A DNA stretch of 64,000 nucleotides, from contig NZ_MWQH01000006.1 of NCBI RefSeq assembly GCF_002210295.1, positions 1 to 64,000 on the forward strand, given 5' to 3'. This document shows, piece by piece, positions 1 through 9,500 of this stretch; positions within the stretch are counted from its first letter, which is position 1, and every line of letters starts with the position of its first letter. A program made the translations under genes and the position numbers. Under the pieces are notes generated by a model. The model ran no database searches. It was given only the letters and a program-made list of their open reading frames with translations, and was not told where the DNA came from. Origin of the DNA: Fibrobacter sp. UWB5 (lineage in GTDB: Bacteria; Fibrobacterota; Fibrobacteria; Fibrobacterales; Fibrobacteraceae).

Positions 1-2052
1 ATGCCGAAGACGGGTACGGTAAATGCGAGCATCCCTGCCGGTGTCAAGTCGTTCAAGGTCTATGACGATGGCGGAAGCTCCAAAGACTACAGCAAGAGCA
101 GCAACGGTACGCTCGTGCTGACGGCTCCGACGGGCTATGTGTTCGAGTTGACGGGAAACGTAAAGACCGGCTACACGAACTGGGAGTATGGCAGTTCAAA
201 TCCCTATACCTGCAATGCAAACGACAACCTAAGCGTGTATGACGGTTCCAGCATTTCGGCTACCGCTCTTGTATCGGCGAAGACCGGTTGCACAGCGTCA
301 AGCGGCCCGTCAAACAGCTCTCTGGGTCGAATTATTAGTCGTGGCAATACCCTGACGTTAAACTTCAAGTCAAACGGAACGGGTTACGCCTCTGACGGTC
401 TCAACTTGACTGTAAAGTTGCATAAGCTCGCCCTGGACTTGGCCGAGGACGGCAATGGCAACAAGTACGTGGATATGGTCGCCAAGCACAATGCGACACT
501 GACCATTCCGGATGGCGTGACTACGTTCAAGGTGTATGACGATGGCGGCAAGAATGACGACTATATGAAGGGAGTCAACGATACGCTCGTGCTGACAGCC
601 CCGTCGGGCTACGTTCTCCAGTTGACGGGAGACATAAGGACCGGCTACGCGAACTGGGAGTATGGCAGTTCAAATCCCTATACCTGCAACGCGAACGACA
701 ACCTGAGCGTGTATAACGGTTCGAGCACGACAGCGACATCGCTGCTTTCAAATAAGACTAGTAACTGTACGACTTCGGGTGGTCCGACAAATACATCGTT
801 GAGTAGGCTCCAGAGCAGCGGACAGAGCATGACGCTTGTCTTCAAGTCTAATGCAACGGGATATTCTTCTAATGGCCTCGATTTGACTGTGAAAGTTGTG
901 CCAATCGTAAACCAAATCGTGTATGAGAATACGAATGCTGGCGGCTCCGTCACGTCGTCCTCGCCGACAACAGCCAATATTGGTGCGACAGTCAATTACA
1001 CCTACAGCTATTCCAGTGGTTACCTGGTTAGCGACATCAAGGTCGTTGCCGAAAATGGCGATGCGGTCAAGGCTTCTGGTGGCTGGTATAAGAACAAGAC
1101 TGCTACTTTCACGATGCCGCCTAGCAAAGTGACTGTTAAATCGACCTATACGAATGACTGGAGTGCCGCAGGCGGTCTTTACATAGACATGCCGAAGACG
1201 GGTACGGTAAATGCGAGCATCCCTGCCGGTGTCAAGTCGTTCAAGGTCTATGACGATGGCGGAAGCTCCAAAGACTACAGCAAGAGCAGCAACGGTACGC
1301 TCGTGCTGACGGCTCCGACGGGCTATGTGTTCGAGTTGACGGGAAACGTAAAGACCGGCTACACGAACTGGGAGTATGGCAGTTCAAATCCCTATACCTG
1401 CAATGCAAACGACAACCTAAGCGTGTATGACGGTTCCAGCATTTCGGCTACCGCTCTTGTATCGGCGAAGACCGGTTGCACAGCGTCAAGCGGCCCGTCA
1501 AACAGCTCTCTGGGTCGAATTATTAGTCGTGGCAATACCCTGACGTTAAACTTCAAGTCAAACGGAACGGGTTACGCCTCTGACGGTCTCAACTTGACTG
1601 TAAAGTTGCATAAGCTCGCCCTGGACTTGGCCGAGGACGGCAATGGCAACAAGTACGTGGATATGGTCGCCAAGCACAATGCGACACTGACCATTCCGGA
1701 TGGCGTGACTACGTTCAAGGTGTATGACGATGGCGGCAAGAATGACGACTATATGAAGGGAGTCAACGATACGCTCGTGCTGACAGCCCCGTCGGGCTAC
1801 GTTCTCCAGTTGACGGGAGACATAAGGACCGGCTACGCGAACTGGGAGTATGGCAGTTCAAATCCCTATACCTGCAACGCGAACGACAACCTGAGCGTGT
1901 ATAACGGTTCGAGCACGACAGCGACATCGCTGCTTTCAAATAAGACTAGTAACTGTACGACTTCGGGTGGTCCGACAAATACATCGTTGAGTAGGCTCCA
2001 GAGCAGCGGACAGAGCATGACGCTTGTCTTCAAGTCTAATGCAACGGGATAT
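1..2052 (+). repeat. Near-identical tandem duplication, 1188-base period
   Basis: Bases 1-864 match 1189-2052 with no difference noticed by eye; the copies diverge from 865/2053. The offset of 1188 bases is exactly 396 codons, so the duplication adds whole modules (two CUB-like modules plus one InlB-like module) without breaking frame. Even synonymous positions are identical, so the duplication is recent or maintained by gene conversion. The window begins exactly at a unit boundary, which suggests further copies upstream or an assembly break in the repeat. Confidence 0.95.
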
Positions 2053-5000
2053 AGCTCTTCCGGCCTCGATTTGACCGTAAAGGTTGTTAAATTCGCCATT
2101 GCTATCAATTCTGCTGCAGGTGGCACTGTAGTTAGCAGCAAGAATTCTGCAATTACAAATGATGTTATTACCTTAACGGCAACGCCTAATAGCGGTTACA
2201 TGTTTAGTGGCGTGACGGTTAAGGATGCGTCCGAGAATGTTATAAAGTCCAATAATTCATCGTTTACCACGGCTGTGTTTACAATGCCTGCAAGTGATGT
2301 AAGTGTTACTCCGACATTTACAAATACCTTTACTGCGGCTGGAGGCTTGCATCTCGATTTTGTTCGAAATAAGAAGAACGAGGTTAATATTCCGAGTGGA
2401 GTTGCTTCATTTAAGATCTACGATAATGGTGGCAAGGATAAAAACTATGAATCAAGTAGTCGCGACACCATCGTACTCAAGGCTCCTACCGGGTATCGTT
2501 TGACTGTGACTGGTAATATAAAGACAGAAAAGGGATGGGATTCCTTGTATGTCTTTGATGGAGCGAATACTGATAATGAATATAAATTGTTTGGTGCCTC
2601 CAGTGCTACAAGTAATACGGAAACAAGTGTTGGTAGCATTTCTAGCACCGGTGAGTATATGACGTTACGATTTAAGTCCGATGGAAGTAATGAATATGAA
2701 GGTCTTGACCTGACGGTGACGCTTGAAAAGATTAATTATACGATTACGCTTAAGTCGGTTACTGGTGGAACACTCTATAGCAATGTAACAAAGGCTGTAT
2801 ATGGAACTGAAGTCTCTCTGAATGGCATTCCGACATCGGGATATAGGTTGAGTGAAGCCACTTACGTCACTGCCAGTGGTGCTGGCGCTGTTGCTCTAAT
2901 GCATTCTTTTGACCGAGCTGTATTTACGATGCCTACAAGCAATGTGGATGTCTATCCTACATGGACAACTAATTTGACAGCTGAAGGCGGAATGCATCTC
3001 GATATGCCAAGGAACGTAAGGGCGGATGTAAATATTCCGAGCGGAATTAAATCGTTCAATTTGTACGATAATGGCGGCAAAAATGGTAGGTATGAAAACT
3101 CTAGTAAGGATACTTTGACTCTTAATGCTCCAACAGGTTTCTATCTAGTCGTGACTGGTACGATTGCATTAGAAACGGGATGTGATTCTCTTTACATTTT
3201 TGATGGAAAAAATACAAGTGCAACCAAGTTGTTCGGTGGAACTAGTACGACTAAGGGCTCATCATATAGTATTCCCACAATAACAAGTTCCGGAGAAAGT
3301 TTGACTTTCCGTTTCAAGTCGGATGGTACGGTAGTTTATTCGGGGTTCAACTTGAAGGTTTCTGTTGAACCGATTACCTACGTTATTGCGATTGCTGATG
3401 CTGCAAATGGTCGTGTTTCGAGTAGCGTAAAGAAGGCGGCCAAGGATTCAATTGTCAATCTATCTTGGGTTTATACGACTGGTTATTTGATTAGGGATAT
3501 TGATGTCAAGGATGCTTCCAACAATAAGGTTGTTGTCAATGGCGGCTGGTATTCTGGTGCTAACGCAAGCTTCGTCATGCCGGGAAAATCTGTAACTGTC
3601 ACCCCGACCTTTACGAATAACTTGACTGCAACAGGAGATGATGGACTTTACATCAATATGCCTGTAACAGGAACGATTAACGCCGAGATTCCTGCAAATG
3701 TGAAGTCGTTCAAGGTATATGACGATGGTGGCAAGGACAATGCCTACAGCAATTATTGCAATGGTATGCTTGTACTGACTGCGCCCGAGGGCTATGCTTT
3801 GGAATTGAGCGGAACTTTGGTTACCGAGAATCCGTATTCTGAGACAAAAATTTATGATTATTTGAATGTTTACGATGGTGCCGATAAAAATGCCAATATT
3901 GTGCGTAATCAGATTACTGGGTCGGCAAATGTTGGAACGGTTCGCAGTTCAGGTCGTAATTTGACCTTGTTCTTCTATTCCGATGGTGTTTCTGTAATGA
4001 GCGGTCTTGACTTAACGGTAACACTTGTTCGTTTGACGATTAATATTGCTAAGGTCACGGGTGGTGCTATGACGAGTGACAAGGAAATTGCTTCTTCGGG
4101 AGAAACTGTTACCTTGACTGCTACCGCTGAAGAAGGTTATCTTTTCGATGGCGTATCCGTCGAAGATGCTGATGGGAATTCAATTGCCTTGGGCAAGGAT
4201 ATCCATTGGTATTCTGGTGTATCTGAAAATGTTGTCACGTTCTCGATGCCGGCAAATTCTGTGACTGTTACGCCGAAGTTCTCTGCGGTGAACGATCTTT
4301 ACGTGAATGTGCCGAAAACCGGGATGACCGATGTCTATATACCTGAAAACGTGGCCTCGTTCAAGGTGTATGACGATGGCGGCAAGGATGGAAATTATAG
4401 CCATAACGTTCAGGGCAAACTGAACATTACGGTTGCTAATGGCGCCTCGAATTGGGGTGGATTGAAGGTGTCTGGAACCGTTGCCGCTCGAGAAGGGGAT
4501 AAACTTTCCATCTATGCACATGCGGTTTTTGTTGGAAAAGAATTCTACACTTACGAAGGCTCTGCAGATGGTAAGCCTGTAGATATTGGCACCTATTCAA
4601 ATACAGCTCTCTTGAGGATTGATTTTGAATCCGGTGAAACTGATAATGCAGCAGGTCTTGATTTGAAAGTGGAGCTCTTGAAATCCCTTTCTGTCGGAGG
4701 CTCCGTATCGGTTGTTTACGATGACGCCCATTTCTGGACAGAATCTGAAAAGGTCCATAAACTGGCTTTGGTTAAGGATGACGACATGACTGCTTCTCTT
4801 AACATTCTTGAAGACGTTGATGTCGATTCGATCAATTTCGCTCGCAAGTTCACTACGGATGTGTATTCCACGATTGTGTTCCCGGCGGACTTCAAGGCTG
4901 ATAGTCTTACGGGCGCTCAGAAGGTGCTTCGTTTCAACGGCTTCAAGCAGAAAGAAGATGAATCCTGGGTTGTTCGTATGAAACGCGTTTGGACAACGGA

Positions 5001-5538
5001 TTCTATTGGTCGTGATATTGACATCAGTGCAAATTCGCCTTACCTGGTGGTGATGGATGATGCAACTCTGGGTATCCGCGGTGGCGTGACGCTGAAAAAG
5101 ACCGTTGAACCCATCGCGATGGCTGAGAACTGTAACTGGAAATTCATCGGAACGCTCGCTTATCATGAATGGCCCGATGGAGATCCTCTTGTGTACGGCT
5201 TTAAGGACAATCAGTTTGTGAAGGCTGGTTCGAATGTGAGTGTTAAACCTTTGCGAGCTTACTTGCTGAAGCCTGAGCCGAAGCAGGCTAGCGGAAGGCC
5301 GAGCCTGAATGGCTCAGCATACACTTACGAGTATATTGCTCCGATGGATATTCCTGACGAATTCGATATCGTTGAAGACGATGACGAAAACGGCGAGAAT
5401 ACCACCGTTATCGGACGCTACAACACGCGTACAGGCGAATTTAAGATGCTACCCAGCTATGACATCAAGGGTCGCAAGCTGAATGGCAAGCCCAACGTTC
5501 ACAAGGCTTATTATGGGAAAAAAGTTATAAGGAAATAG
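1..5538 (+). CDS. Giant secreted CUB-like / InlB-like repeat protein (5'-truncated by window edge)
   Basis: The first base lies inside the gene: the ATG at position 1 matches an internal Met that recurs at 1189 after 'GLYID', so the true start is upstream. The visible 1845 residues alternate two modules. One is CUB-like, about 130-150 residues, with 'FKVYDDGGK', 'LTAPxGY', 'LSVYDGS' and 'GLDLTV' landmarks; about eight copies are visible. The other is about 85-95 residues, with 'GGxVxSS', 'GYxxxxxxVKDA' and 'TFTMPxSxVTVTPTF' landmarks like the divergent InlB B-repeat family. The last ~45 residues ('YDIKGRKLNGKP ... KKVIRK') resemble a type IX-type sorting tail. Inferred role: a large surface or secreted binding or adhesion protein; no catalytic motif was seen. 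Two peptide genes follow at once in the same direction. Confidence 0.85.
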   Translation: MPKTGTVNASIPAGVKSFKVYDDGGSSKDYSKSSNGTLVLTAPTGYVFELTGNVKTGYTNWEYGSSNPYTCNANDNLSVYDGSSISATALVSAKTGCTASSGPSNSSLGRIISRGNTLTLNFKSNGTGYASDGLNLTVKLHKLALDLAEDGNGNKYVDMVAKHNATLTIPDGVTTFKVYDDGGKNDDYMKGVNDTLVLTAPSGYVLQLTGDIRTGYANWEYGSSNPYTCNANDNLSVYNGSSTTATSLLSNKTSNCTTSGGPTNTSLSRLQSSGQSMTLVFKSNATGYSSNGLDLTVKVVPIVNQIVYENTNAGGSVTSSSPTTANIGATVNYTYSYSSGYLVSDIKVVAENGDAVKASGGWYKNKTATFTMPPSKVTVKSTYTNDWSAAGGLYIDMPKTGTVNASIPAGVKSFKVYDDGGSSKDYSKSSNGTLVLTAPTGYVFELTGNVKTGYTNWEYGSSNPYTCNANDNLSVYDGSSISATALVSAKTGCTASSGPSNSSLGRIISRGNTLTLNFKSNGTGYASDGLNLTVKLHKLALDLAEDGNGNKYVDMVAKHNATLTIPDGVTTFKVYDDGGKNDDYMKGVNDTLVLTAPSGYVLQLTGDIRTGYANWEYGSSNPYTCNANDNLSVYNGSSTTATSLLSNKTSNCTTSGGPTNTSLSRLQSSGQSMTLVFKSNATGYSSSGLDLTVKVVKFAIAINSAAGGTVVSSKNSAITNDVITLTATPNSGYMFSGVTVKDASENVIKSNNSSFTTAVFTMPASDVSVTPTFTNTFTAAGGLHLDFVRNKKNEVNIPSGVASFKIYDNGGKDKNYESSSRDTIVLKAPTGYRLTVTGNIKTEKGWDSLYVFDGANTDNEYKLFGASSATSNTETSVGSISSTGEYMTLRFKSDGSNEYEGLDLTVTLEKINYTITLKSVTGGTLYSNVTKAVYGTEVSLNGIPTSGYRLSEATYVTASGAGAVALMHSFDRAVFTMPTSNVDVYPTWTTNLTAEGGMHLDMPRNVRADVNIPSGIKSFNLYDNGGKNGRYENSSKDTLTLNAPTGFYLVVTGTIALETGCDSLYIFDGKNTSATKLFGGTSTTKGSSYSIPTITSSGESLTFRFKSDGTVVYSGFNLKVSVEPITYVIAIADAANGRVSSSVKKAAKDSIVNLSWVYTTGYLIRDIDVKDASNNKVVVNGGWYSGANASFVMPGKSVTVTPTFTNNLTATGDDGLYINMPVTGTINAEIPANVKSFKVYDDGGKDNAYSNYCNGMLVLTAPEGYALELSGTLVTENPYSETKIYDYLNVYDGADKNANIVRNQITGSANVGTVRSSGRNLTLFFYSDGVSVMSGLDLTVTLVRLTINIAKVTGGAMTSDKEIASSGETVTLTATAEEGYLFDGVSVEDADGNSIALGKDIHWYSGVSENVVTFSMPANSVTVTPKFSAVNDLYVNVPKTGMTDVYIPENVASFKVYDDGGKDGNYSHNVQGKLNITVANGASNWGGLKVSGTVAAREGDKLSIYAHAVFVGKEFYTYEGSADGKPVDIGTYSNTALLRIDFESGETDNAAGLDLKVELLKSLSVGGSVSVVYDDAHFWTESEKVHKLALVKDDDMTASLNILEDVDVDSINFARKFTTDVYSTIVFPADFKADSLTGAQKVLRFNGFKQKEDESWVVRMKRVWTTDSIGRDIDISANSPYLVVMDDATLGIRGGVTLKKTVEPIAMAENCNWKFIGTLAYHEWPDGDPLVYGFKDNQFVKAGSNVSVKPLRAYLLKPEPKQASGRPSLNGSAYTYEYIAPMDIPDEFDIVEDDDENGENTTVIGRYNTRTGEFKMLPSYDIKGRKLNGKPNVHKAYYGKKVIRK

Positions 5539-5546
5539 GAGAAACA

Positions 5547-5678
5547 ATGAAAAAAGAATACACCGCTCCAAAGATGGAAATCGTTGAAATGGGACATCAG
5601 GATGACTTGCTATTGTGTTTAAGCAATTGTGGTGATCCGGCTGAAAAGGACGATTACGGAATTGAAGAAGAAGGATAA
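5547..5678 (+). CDS. Small peptide A, K-K-E-Y-x-x-P-x-M family, 43 aa
   Basis: The start ATG lies 8 bases after the stop of the giant secreted protein, with AGGAG overlapping that stop as ribosome binding site. The peptide begins 'MKKEYTAPKMEIVEMG', continues with a hydrophobic 'DDLLLCLSNCG' stretch containing two Cys, and ends in an acidic tail. It has no normal signal peptide. The N-terminus is shared with the next gene (K-E-Y-x-x-P-x-M-[DE]-[IV]), so the two are paralogues. I recall short peptides of similar form (M-K-K-x-Y-x-x-P) in Bacteroidota and gut Firmicutes, of unknown function. It might be a small secreted or modified peptide, but no maturation enzyme is adjacent. Confidence 0.7.
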   Translation: MKKEYTAPKMEIVEMGHQDDLLLCLSNCGDPAEKDDYGIEEEG

Positions 5679-5688
5679 AGAAAAAAAT

Positions 5689-5832
5689 ATGGAAAAGAAA
5701 AAAGAATATGTCGTTCCTCAAATGGATGTGTTTGAATATGTCGTCAAAACATCTCTTTTGCAGGGGAGCTCAACCGCAAAACAAGATGATGCGGATACAC
5801 CTAATGTCCTTACAGGTGGTTCATTCGACTAA
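5689..5832 (+). CDS. Small peptide B, K-K-E-Y-x-x-P-x-M family, 47 aa
   Basis: It starts 10 bases after the stop of peptide A. The chosen ATG gives 'MEKKKEYVVPQMDVFEYV', which aligns with 'MKKEYTAPKMEIVEMG' of peptide A; a longer upstream reading overlaps peptide A and is not supported. The middle is 'KTSLLQGSSTAKQ' and the end is 'LTGGSFD', with no Cys. The pair follows the giant secreted protein in one probable operon, closed by the hairpin at 5857-5884. Function unknown. The shared N-terminus and variable C-terminus are what a leader-plus-core peptide or a conserved targeting segment would look like, but this is inference. Confidence 0.68.
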   Translation: MEKKKEYVVPQMDVFEYVVKTSLLQGSSTAKQDDADTPNVLTGGSFD

Positions 5833-5856
5833 TCCATTCCATAAACCCGTATAAAA

Positions 5857-5884
5857 AGAAAGGAACTCTTGAAGAGTTCCTTTC
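5857..5884. terminator. Bidirectional terminator between peptide B and ssrA
   Basis: Inverted repeat AAAGGAACTCTT / AAGAGTTCCTTT with a very short loop, followed by T-rich sequence on both strands. It sits between the plus-strand peptide operon and the 3' end of ssrA on the minus strand and can serve both. Confidence 0.75.
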
Positions 5885-5891
5885 TTTGTTC

Positions 5892-6248
5892 TGGAGGTGA
5901 GGGGAGTCGAACCCCTGTCCAAAATCACGTCCATGCACGTTCCTACAAGCTTTCCCTTCGTATTTAAGGTCTCGTCTGATCTACGCCCAAGAAGGTCGGC
6001 GCGGACTTTGACCAGCCTAGTGAATCTCGGACTCTAGCCCCAGGCATGCAAGAATCCTATCCCATATTGCGTCCGGACGTACACCCCGATGGGAGCGGAA
6101 TGAGGCCCGGCGTTGCCGCTAATTAGGCAGCGAGTGCGTAGTTTTCGTCAGCACTTATTTTTTTTCAGACTTTTTTACGAGTGCCCTCGTCTGAGACCTC
6201 GGCTTGCAACTAACACTTCGGTAACCCTGTCGAAACCAGAGCACCCCC
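5892..6248 (-). ncRNA. ssrA: Transfer-messenger RNA (tmRNA)
   Basis: Ribosome rescue RNA. Read on the minus strand it begins GGGGGTGCTCTGGTTTCGAC and ends GGGGTTCGACTCCCCTCACCTCCA. The seven-base ends GGGGGUG and CACCUCC pair as the acceptor stem, with a discriminator A at 5892; CCA is not encoded. The tag reading frame runs from the GCT at 6152 to the TAA at 6123 and encodes ADENYALAA, flanked upstream by an A-rich segment. The length of about 357 nt is typical of one-piece tmRNA. Two candidate TAnnTTTG promoter elements lie near 6419-6434, which would give a 5' leader of roughly 165-175 nt before the mature end, filled with hairpins. Confidence 0.95.
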
Positions 6249-6276
6249 GTGTGCTTCGCACCGGGGGTGCTCTGGT
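6235..6276 (-). repeat. Long hairpin sequestering the mature 5' end of tmRNA
   Basis: Arms 6235-6248 and 6263-6276 are perfect 14-base inverted complements (ACCAGAGCACCCCC / GGGGGTGCTCTGGT). Inside them GTGC-TTC-GCAC pairs further, with one bulged base, giving an 18-19 bp stem with a 3-base loop. The lower-coordinate arm is the first 14 bases of mature tmRNA; the other arm lies in the 5' leader. In the precursor this pairing would compete with the acceptor stem. Confidence 0.9.
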
Positions 6277-6290
6277 TGAGACCTGTCGAT

Positions 6291-6409
6291 TAAACGCGAC
6301 TATAAGGAGCGTTTAAGCCCTTAAGCTCACTAAGTGAGCGCAAGGCCCCGAAGGGGCGAGAATAAAGCGTATAGCTTTATTCGAGGCAAACCAAAGCACA
6401 TTCGGTGCT
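6291..6409. repeat. Train of five short hairpins in the ssrA 5' leader
   Basis: Five consecutive, unrelated inverted repeats: 6291-6315 (TAAACGC/GCGTTTA), 6325-6339 (GCTCAC/GTGAGC), 6345-6357 (GCCCC-GAA-GGGGC), 6361-6381 (AATAAAGC/GCTTTATT) and 6395-6409 (AGCAC/GTGCT). None is followed by a T-run like a classical terminator. With the hairpin at 6235-6276 they fill the gene-free stretch between ssrA and the next gene; bases 6435-6588 are AT-rich and hold the promoter region of the plus-strand lipoprotein gene. Confidence 0.8.
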
Positions 6410-6418
6410 GTTTGTTCA

Positions 6419-6434
6419 CAAATATACAAATATA
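6419..6434 (-). promoter_or_regulatory. Tandem TATATTTG elements, candidate ssrA promoter
   Basis: On the minus strand TATATTTG occurs twice back to back (6427-6434 and 6419-6426), matching the TAnnTTTG -7 element known from Bacteroidota. A TTGACA lies about 19 bases upstream of the first copy. No other minus-strand gene lies between here and ssrA. Confidence 0.5.
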
Positions 6435-6588
6435 TCGCCCTTTTTCAAAGATTTGTCAAATTAGATAACATCAATGCATTCCCCTTTGTAAACTTTTTGA
6501 CAAAGCGATTGTGTGTTTCTATCTTATTTTTACAGATAAAGGGCGGAAAACGTTATTAAACGCTTTTCTAAATACGAACGAGGATAAC

Positions 6589-9500
6589 ATGAGAGCTTTT
6601 CAAAAGACCACGAGTCTTTTTGCGCTTTTATTTGCGTGTACGTGCGTTTTGGTCTCTGCTTGCGGAGGTGATTCCAGCAGTTCCGGTGCACCTGACGATT
6701 CCGAAGGCGATGTTCACCCGGCAAAAGAAGCCGGCGTCGACAACAAGGTTTCTGACGCGACGATTACCAAGGATAAGATCTACGATTCCAGCATCGGTTC
6801 TTACTTGAATACGGTCCAGTTCGGCATGTACATCTGGCTAGAGGACAATGCCACCGAAAGCGGCTCTTACGGTAATACCATGTGTTACGATGACGACCCC
6901 GATAACTGCTATGCGTACGGTCGTATGTATCACCCGGGTTATGGCCGCTGCCCGAGCGGATTCTCGGTTCCGACCAAGGATGACTGGTCCAAAACCATGG
7001 CTTACATTTCCAAGTACCCCGAAGTCGCTTCTTCGTTCGGATTTTCGATGGGCGGTTATTGCTACGAGGGCTTGCACGGGGTCGCCTGTACGGACTTGGA
7101 CAAGGCGGGCTACTACCTGGCGGGCGACAGCTCAGTTGCCGTTGTCAAGGGCCGCTCGGTTTCGTTCAGGAAGGCGGATGAAGAAAACTTTTACCAGCTG
7201 CGCTGCGTAAAGTACACCTACCTCGTTGCGACGGTCGAAGATCTTCCGCATTGCGATTCTGTAAGCCGCAACACCCTGCAGCCGTTCTTTGTCATGAGCG
7301 AAAAGACCAACTACAAGTGCTCCGGCACGCGCTGGGTGGACGATTTTACGAATAACTGTAGCAGTGCCGAAAACGGGATGTCTGCCGTATACAACGACAC
7401 CATGTATATCTGCAAGTTCCGTGAATGGCAGGTTGCCGATATCTCGGATTCCAAGGACGAATGTACCGACAAAAACGACCGCACTACCTACTTGTTCAAC
7501 GGCGATTTGTACGCTTGCGAAGATGGCGATTGGCGTGCGCTCAAGAATCTGGAACTGAAACTGGGCTATTGCAGGCCCAGCATGATCGGGACTCTCGATT
7601 CACTCGAAACGACGACTTCGTCGACGCAGTCCAATTATTATTCGAACGAAGTCAGGCCTTACGATTCGTACGCGTTTTACACCTGCGATTCTACGGGCTG
7701 GCGTACGGCGCGCCTGAGCGACTACATGGGTGAATGCGACAGCACCACCGAATTCAAGGAACGCAAGCTGCATGAAATTCGCTACGTTTGCCGAAAGGGC
7801 GTGTGGGATACCTTTACAAAGCTGGAAAGCGAAATCGGTATTTGCTCTCCCAAGAAACAGGGCGTTATTGACACCACCGAAAGCGATGTCGCATATATTT
7901 GCGACGAAAAGTCCTGGCGCACTGCGACCAAGCACGATTACTTGGGCGATTGTGTTCCGAAAATCGAAAACAAGATTTTGCCTTACGGCGGCGACAAGTA
8001 CATTTGTCGCGATTCGTCTTGGGATAAGCTCTCTGAAATCGAAGCGGAATTGGGAATTTGCACGGCCGCTCTTCAGGGCAAGATCGACACGACCAAGAGC
8101 AAGTCGGTTCGCATTTGCGATAGCCTGTCGTGGCGCTATGTAAAGCCCAAAGATATAGGTGGTGAGTGCACTGCCGCTAAACAAGACAAGATTATCGATG
8201 TTGCTGGAACGAAGTTCTATTGCAACAGGTCCATATGGGACTACATCTCGGAACTTGATGAAACCATTGGAATTTGCACAGATACTTATAAAGGTAGAAT
8301 AGACTCGATACCGGGATTTACAACTATATATTATATCTGCGATTCCATTTGGATTCCCATTTCTCATTTTGATGTGCTGTTCGGGGTTTGCAAATCAAAT
8401 CGAGAAGGCGATATTGAGAGTAAGGGAGGTCCTGAAAAGTACAAGTGCACCAAGAGCCAATGGAAGCTGATGGATTATTACGAGGCGCTGCCCAAGTGCG
8501 ATTCTAGCCAATGGGGAAAAATTGTGGAATACGCCGACAAGGAATACGCGTGCAAGACCACCAGTTGGGAAATTCTGAAGGAATTTGAAAAGACAAATGG
8601 CGTGTGCTCCAAGAAGAATCAGGGCACGGTAATCAAGGTTGACGGTGACGGGTATATCTGTACAACGAATGGTTGGTCAAAAACGGGTGACCAGGTTGCT
8701 TCGCTGGGTGAATGCACCTATAAGGATTCTACCGTTTACAAGACGACTCCGGGTGGAATTTACTACGCTTGCCATAACTACGGATGGACGGCGACGACTT
8801 CGATCGAGCAGGTCTTTGGTAAGTGCGATTACAGGATTGCCTCAAAGCAGGTCGTGTACAACAACAAGGAATACGTTTGCGACTCGGCGGCTCTTGGCAA
8901 GGGCTGGCATCAATTGTCCACGATCGATACCCTTCGTGGCTATTGCAGTAACAAGCGCCTTGGCGATACGATTACCTACCAGAACGACCATTATCTGTGC
9001 AAAAAGGCGGGTACCTATAATGCTTGGACTAAGGTCGGTTATCGTGAATTCATGGGTGTATGCACCGTTGCCCGAGAAGGCCACAAGATGTTCAATGGCA
9101 TCAATTACAGTCTTTGCGTTGATGAACAATGGGTCGGCGTAACCGAAACCTTGACGGATTCCAGGACGCCAGCCCAAACGTATCGAACCCTGAAAATCAA
9201 CGGGGTGACTTGGATGCTCGACAACCTGAATTACGCCACGGCGGATTCTTCGGATTGTATCGATGGAACCACGTCTTGCGACGAAAACGGAAGATTGTAC
9301 GGATTCAGTGTCGCAAAGAATGCTTGCCCGTCTGGCTGGACATTGCCCGATACCGCATCATGGAACGCTCTGTTCAAGTATGTGAAATCCGTGGATAGCA
9401 CTCATATCAAGTCGATTGGAGGGAGCGCCTTCTGGAATCCGACCGAGGATATTTACGGGCTTGCAGTGCAACCGACCGGCTTTGAATATTTCTTCATGCA

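Noticed and set aside
1-2052. CRISPR-like repeats in the first 2 kb
   Set aside because: The repeats are long, in-frame protein modules with no spacer structure. No CRISPR array was seen anywhere in the window.
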